From: Treponema sp.
GTDB lineage: Bacteria; Spirochaetota; Spirochaetia; Treponematales; Treponemataceae
DNA: 17,117 nt
NCBI GenBank assembly: GCA_012799545.1
Contig: JAAZLA010000068.1
Coordinates: forward strand, 1-17,117
Reading direction: 5' to 3'
Shown here: in pieces, positions 14,005 through 17,117 of the stretch
How the letters are laid out: the number at the start of each line of letters is the position of its first letter
Position numbering within the stretch: position 1 is the stretch's first letter
The notes under the pieces: model-generated
What the model was told of the DNA's origin: nothing
The model's input: the letters and a program-made list of their open reading frames with translations, nothing else
Databases searched by the model: none
Position numbers and translations under genes: made by a program

Positions 14005-16908
14005 TTATCTTTGCTCGTTCCTCACTCGCTTGGGTGGATGCGGTGGCATATACACATCCTCTTCTAGGGGAACATCTTCCTCTTCAAATGGTTCAATATA
14101 CGGTATGGAGGAGTCTGAATTAGCGCCCTCGTTTTCAAGACGAATCGTAATAACCTTACTTACGCCAGATTCTTCCATCGTTACGCCGAGCATTGTGCCG
14201 GCTCCGGTTACTGTTTTTTTATTGTGTGTTATAACAATGTACTGACTTACATTTGCAAATTCACGCAATGTATGGACAAAGCGAAGAACGTTTTGTTCAT
14301 CGAGGGCTGCGTCAATTTCATCGAGCAAGCAGAACGGAGAGGGACGAACCATGTATGTTGCAAATAAAAGTCCGATTGCGGTCATTGTTTTTTCACCACC
14401 AGATAATAGAGCTATGTTTTCAAGTTTTTTTCCCGGCGGTTGCGCAAAAATTTCTACACCAGATTCCAGTACGTTTTGTGGGTCTGTGAGGCGCAGTTCT
14501 GCCTTCCCTCCTCCAAAAAGACGACGGAACATATTGTGAAAATTCTTTTTTATATTGTTGTAGGTTGCCATAAAAAGCTCAGTAGATTCAGCGCGAATTT
14601 CTTCGGTAATGCGCTTTAAGTCATCTCGTGCTTTTACAAGGTCAGCAATTTGCTTTGTTAAAAAATCATAGCGCTCTTTTACTTCAAGAAATTCTTCTGG
14701 CGCCATAAGGTTTACCGAGCCTATGTCTTTTAATTCTTGTCGAGCCTTTGACAAAGATTCTCGCAAACTCATAATCGGCTCAGTTATGGTATACATTTTT
14801 TCTTCAAACTCAAGCAAATCTCGTGAATGGCTTTCTCTAAAATTGTCTTTTAAGTTACGTATTTCCGTATCTATGGTAACAATGTCGAGATTTATTTTTT
14901 CTAGTTGTGCTTGATATTTACCGAGCTCTTGTGTTTTCTTTTGAACCGCATCTTGCTTTCCAGAAACATCCTTATTTTTGGAGCTAATGCTGTACTCAAG
15001 ATTTTCAAGCTCTTTTGTAAGTGTCCGTCCCCTATGTTCAATCGAGGCAATTTCCCCTTCAAGCTCTATGATTTGCTCGTTTATTTCTTCTGAGCGTTTT
15101 TTTTCTGTAAATACTTCGTTTTCTAAATCGGATAAGGCATTTTCTTGGTTACGTAGTTCGCGGCGGATTATGCGTATTTGGTCTTCTGAAGCTTGCACCT
15201 CGCTTTTCATCTGCGCTTGATTGATACGTAGTTTTTCGAGCGTCTCTCGATACTCGTTAATCTTTTGAGATAAAACCTTGTTTTCTTCTTCGAGCTTTAC
15301 AATCTCTTGTTTTTTTTCTTGCATTTTTTGAAGCGTCTGTTTTATCTTTTCATCGATGCGTCTTTTTTTGGTAATAATACCTTCTGGAGATAAAAAGTCA
15401 TCTATAAAATGTAAGCTTGTTTTTTTATACTCATCAAAGGCGTTTTCCAAATCTTTGAGTGAGTCTTCAAGTTCAGAAAAAGACGAAACCACCATCTGTG
15501 AAAACTGGGAAATATCGCTCTCAGTATGTTCTTGAATAGCAGAAAAGTCTTGAGAGATTGTTTTTTTTGAAGAAGCAAGGCGCTTTATGTTTGCCATAAG
15601 AGCTGTAAATTTTTCGAGAGCCTCCTCATGTGCCTTTGAAGAATAGCCCGCATCTTTTAATTTTTGGTCAAGTTCACTTACAATGTCTTCGGTAATTGCC
15701 TCGAGTTCGGTTTGAAAGCCTCGGTTTTCTTTTTCAAGACTATCTATATCGCCTTCGAGTTTTTTTACATCATCACTATTTTTATAGATTTGATTTGAAG
15801 CAAGCTTTATATTGCTTTCAAATTCTAAAATATTGTTTACAATATCATCGATTCTTTTGTGAATTTGATGCAAACTTGCTTCTTTTTCGTCTATTTCTTC
15901 TTGGAGATTTTCTATTTGCTCTTCGAGGTTTTTTTTCCGATTTTCCAAAACCGCAATTTTTGCCTTTGCTTCTGCATGTTGCTCAGTAACAATTTTTATT
16001 TGATCTTGTTTTCCTTTTTGCTCCGCAGCAAGTCCAAAAATTTCTTGGTTCATAGCGATGAGCTTTGTTTGCATTTCGTTTACCGCATCCATGTGTTCAG
16101 CAACGGAAGCATTTATCTCATCTATTTCTTTTCGTGCAATATCTCTTTTTTCACTTGCGGTTTTTAGGTCTTCTTCTTTGCGCCCCTTGTCGTTTATAAA
16201 GCCTTTTAAACGCAAGAGCTGAATATCAAGCTCAAAGTTAAAAATAGATTCACGTAAGGCACGGTATTGATGAGTTTTATCGGATTGTATTTTGAGGGAG
16301 TCGTGACTTCGCTTTACTTCCCCCAGAATGCCGTCGACTTGGCGCATATTTTCTTCGGTTCGCTCGAGTTTACGCTCAGCCTCAGCCCGTTTCGCCTTGA
16401 ATCGAGTTATTCCCGCAGCTTCTTCGAATAAAAAACGCCGCTCTTCTGGCTTACTCGACAAAATTTGGTCGATTTTTCCCTGTTCCATGACAGAATAAGC
16501 TGTTTTACCTACACCGGTATCCCAAAAAAGTTCTCGCACATCTTTGAGTTTTACCTGCGTATTGTTGATAAAGTATTCGCTTTCACCTGAGCGATATAAA
16601 CGGCGCTTGAGTTGAATTTCGCTGGTGTCCAGTGGAAGTAAGCCGTTATCGTTAGCAAGGGTAAGAGCAACTTCTGCAAAATTCAATGCCTTTCGCGTTT
16701 CTGTTCCATTAAAAATAACGTCTTCCATTTTTTCAGCGCGAAGAGACCTTGCTGCTTGCTCGCCCAAAACCCATTTTACCGCATCGACAACATTGCTTTT
16801 CCCACAACCATTGGGACCAAGCAGGGCTGTTATACCAGTAGCAAAATCAATTTTAGTACGATCGGCAAAAGATTTAAAGCCAAACATTTCAAGACTTTTT
16901 AGAAACAC
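14005..16908 (-). CDS. smc: Chromosome segregation/condensation protein SMC, short form without recognisable hinge
   Basis: SMC is the ATPase of the bacterial condensin, which organises and helps separate chromosomes. The head is complete: MFLKSLEMFGFKSFADRT at the start, Walker A GPNGCGKS (31-38), signature LLSGGEKT (834-841) and Walker B FCLLDEIDAALD (859-870), then ITHNKKTV. Two coiled-coil arms run from about 170 to 400 and 515 to 770. At 967 residues it is roughly 200 shorter than typical bacterial SMC (about 1,180). The middle (about 400-515) is charged and helical and lacks the glycine-rich hinge pattern. The C-terminal 40 residues are acidic and then basic. The start codon is GTG with AGAGG 6 nt upstream (16915-16919). 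No ScpA or ScpB gene is nearby. Confidence 0.93.
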   Translation of the reverse strand: MFLKSLEMFGFKSFADRTKIDFATGITALLGPNGCGKSNVVDAVKWVLGEQAARSLRAEKMEDVIFNGTETRKALNFAEVALTLANDNGLLPLDTSEIQLKRRLYRSGESEYFINNTQVKLKDVRELFWDTGVGKTAYSVMEQGKIDQILSSKPEERRFLFEEAAGITRFKAKRAEAERKLERTEENMRQVDGILGEVKRSHDSLKIQSDKTHQYRALRESIFNFELDIQLLRLKGFINDKGRKEEDLKTASEKRDIARKEIDEINASVAEHMDAVNEMQTKLIAMNQEIFGLAAEQKGKQDQIKIVTEQHAEAKAKIAVLENRKKNLEEQIENLQEEIDEKEASLHQIHKRIDDIVNNILEFESNIKLASNQIYKNSDDVKKLEGDIDSLEKENRGFQTELEAITEDIVSELDQKLKDAGYSSKAHEEALEKFTALMANIKRLASSKKTISQDFSAIQEHTESDISQFSQMVVSSFSELEDSLKDLENAFDEYKKTSLHFIDDFLSPEGIITKKRRIDEKIKQTLQKMQEKKQEIVKLEEENKVLSQKINEYRETLEKLRINQAQMKSEVQASEDQIRIIRRELRNQENALSDLENEVFTEKKRSEEINEQIIELEGEIASIEHRGRTLTKELENLEYSISSKNKDVSGKQDAVQKKTQELGKYQAQLEKINLDIVTIDTEIRNLKDNFRESHSRDLLEFEEKMYTITEPIMSLRESLSKARQELKDIGSVNLMAPEEFLEVKERYDFLTKQIADLVKARDDLKRITEEIRAESTELFMATYNNIKKNFHNMFRRLFGGGKAELRLTDPQNVLESGVEIFAQPPGKKLENIALLSGGEKTMTAIGLLFATYMVRPSPFCLLDEIDAALDEQNVLRFVHTLREFANVSQYIVITHNKKTVTGAGTMLGVTMEESGVSKVITIRLENEGANSDSSIPYIEPFEEEDVPLEEDVYMPPHPPKRVRNEQR

Positions 16909-16934
16909 GAAAAACCTCTATATTTTGTAAGAAT

Positions 16935-16963
16935 AGTATATGTACACTTTCAGTATTGTTCAA
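16935..16963 (-). promoter_or_regulatory. Sigma-70 promoter of the smc operon
   Basis: On the minus strand TTGAAC (16963-16958) is followed after exactly 17 nt by TATACT (16940-16935). Transcription would start near 16928, giving a leader of about 20 nt that contains the AGAGG Shine-Dalgarno of smc. Confidence 0.7.
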
Positions 16964-16977
16964 TTTTACCTGTATTT

Positions 16978-16991
16978 TTGACTAAAGTCAA
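16978..16991. promoter_or_regulatory. Inverted repeat between the smc and serS promoters
   Basis: TTGACTAAAGTCAA is a perfect 6-bp inverted repeat around AA. It lies 14 nt upstream of the smc -35 and 8 nt upstream of the serS -35, a position suited to a shared regulator. It could also be chance in AT-rich DNA. Confidence 0.3.
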
Positions 16992-16999
16992 TGAACTAC

Positions 17000-17028
17000 T
17001 TGAAAAGAGTCCTTAAGAATACTATGAT
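17000..17028 (+). promoter_or_regulatory. Sigma-70 promoter of serS (leaderless)
   Basis: TTGAAA (17000-17005), exactly 17 nt, then TATGAT (17023-17028). The -10 ends 6 nt before the serS ATG, so transcription should begin at or beside the start codon. Confidence 0.7.
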
Positions 17029-17034
17029 ATCCCT

Positions 17035-17117
17035 ATGTTAGACTATAGATTTATAAAAGAAAATATTGATGCGGTAAAGCAAAATATTAAAAACAGAAAT
17101 ATGACAAGTGATGCGGA
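17035..17117 (+). CDS. serS: Serine-tRNA ligase, N-terminal fragment, cut by window edge
   Basis: Only 27 codons are visible. The translation MLDYRFIKENIDAVKQNIKN matches the conserved opening of seryl-tRNA synthetases (MLDxxxIRENPxxVxxxL), the start of the N-terminal coiled-coil arm that binds the long variable arm of tRNA-Ser. The enzyme charges tRNA-Ser with serine in the cytosol. There is no Shine-Dalgarno; the ATG sits directly behind a strong promoter. It is divergent from smc. Confidence 0.85.
   Translation, partial: MLDYRFIKENIDAVKQNIKNRNMTSDA

Noticed and set aside
14978..16167. Plus-strand open frames opposite smc, rich in Phe and Leu.
   Set aside because: They are the antisense of coiled-coil codons (Lys/Glu-rich), which naturally read as hydrophobic residues; no start signals are present.
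14005..16908. Whether the short SMC results from a frameshift or internal deletion in a normal smc gene.
   Set aside because: The frame is open throughout, and both arms are continuous coiled coil of similar length around the centre, which fits a natural short form better than a broken gene.

Overview
The window is an AT-rich bacterial chromosome segment that looks like a spirochaete, most likely Treponema or a close relative. This rests on the gene content, the style of the proteins, a flgN-flgK pair preceded by a motif resembling the spirochaetal sigma-28 promoter, and tRNA genes that encode no CCA end. The genus is an inference; no rRNA or species marker is present. Genes are tightly packed in short operons, and no transposon, prophage or CRISPR array is visible.

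Layout. (1) 1-825, minus strand: the start of flgK and a flgN-like export chaperone gene behind a sigma-28-like promoter. (2) 896-1491, plus strand: five tRNA genes (His, Arg, Lys, Leu, Gly) with a promoter before His, a second one before Leu, and a strong intrinsic terminator after Gly. (3) 1536-4799, plus: tig-clpP-clpX, a nascent-chain chaperone followed by both parts of the ClpXP protease. (4) 4796-5908, minus: a GT-B glycosyltransferase whose stop codon overlaps that of clpX. (5) 5956-7098, plus: a DEAD-box type RNA helicase, divergent from the glycosyltransferase. (6) 7173-11150, plus: hflK-hflC, a novel-looking membrane protein, and a dCMP deaminase, all overlapping or abutting. (7) 16908-11174, minus: smc, a small membrane protein, a modular lipoprotein and a ComF-family phosphoribosyltransferase. 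(8) 17035-end, plus: the beginning of serS, divergent from smc.

Working themes. Protein quality control dominates the plus strand: trigger factor, ClpXP, and the HflKC complex that in other bacteria surrounds and modulates the FtsH protease. The 515-residue protein translationally linked to hflC has a cytoplasmic part that resembles the back half of a protein kinase without catalytic motifs, then one membrane helix and an NTF2-like outer domain. This is the best candidate here for an undescribed partner of HflKC.

Other highlights. The SMC protein is only 967 residues long and its centre shows no recognisable hinge domain. Three promoter-proximal genes (the glycosyltransferase, the helicase and serS) have their -10 element 6-7 nt before the ATG and no Shine-Dalgarno sequence, which suggests leaderless mRNAs; two of them share one short intergenic region with mirror-image extended -10 promoters. 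Genes inside operons have ordinary Shine-Dalgarno sequences.
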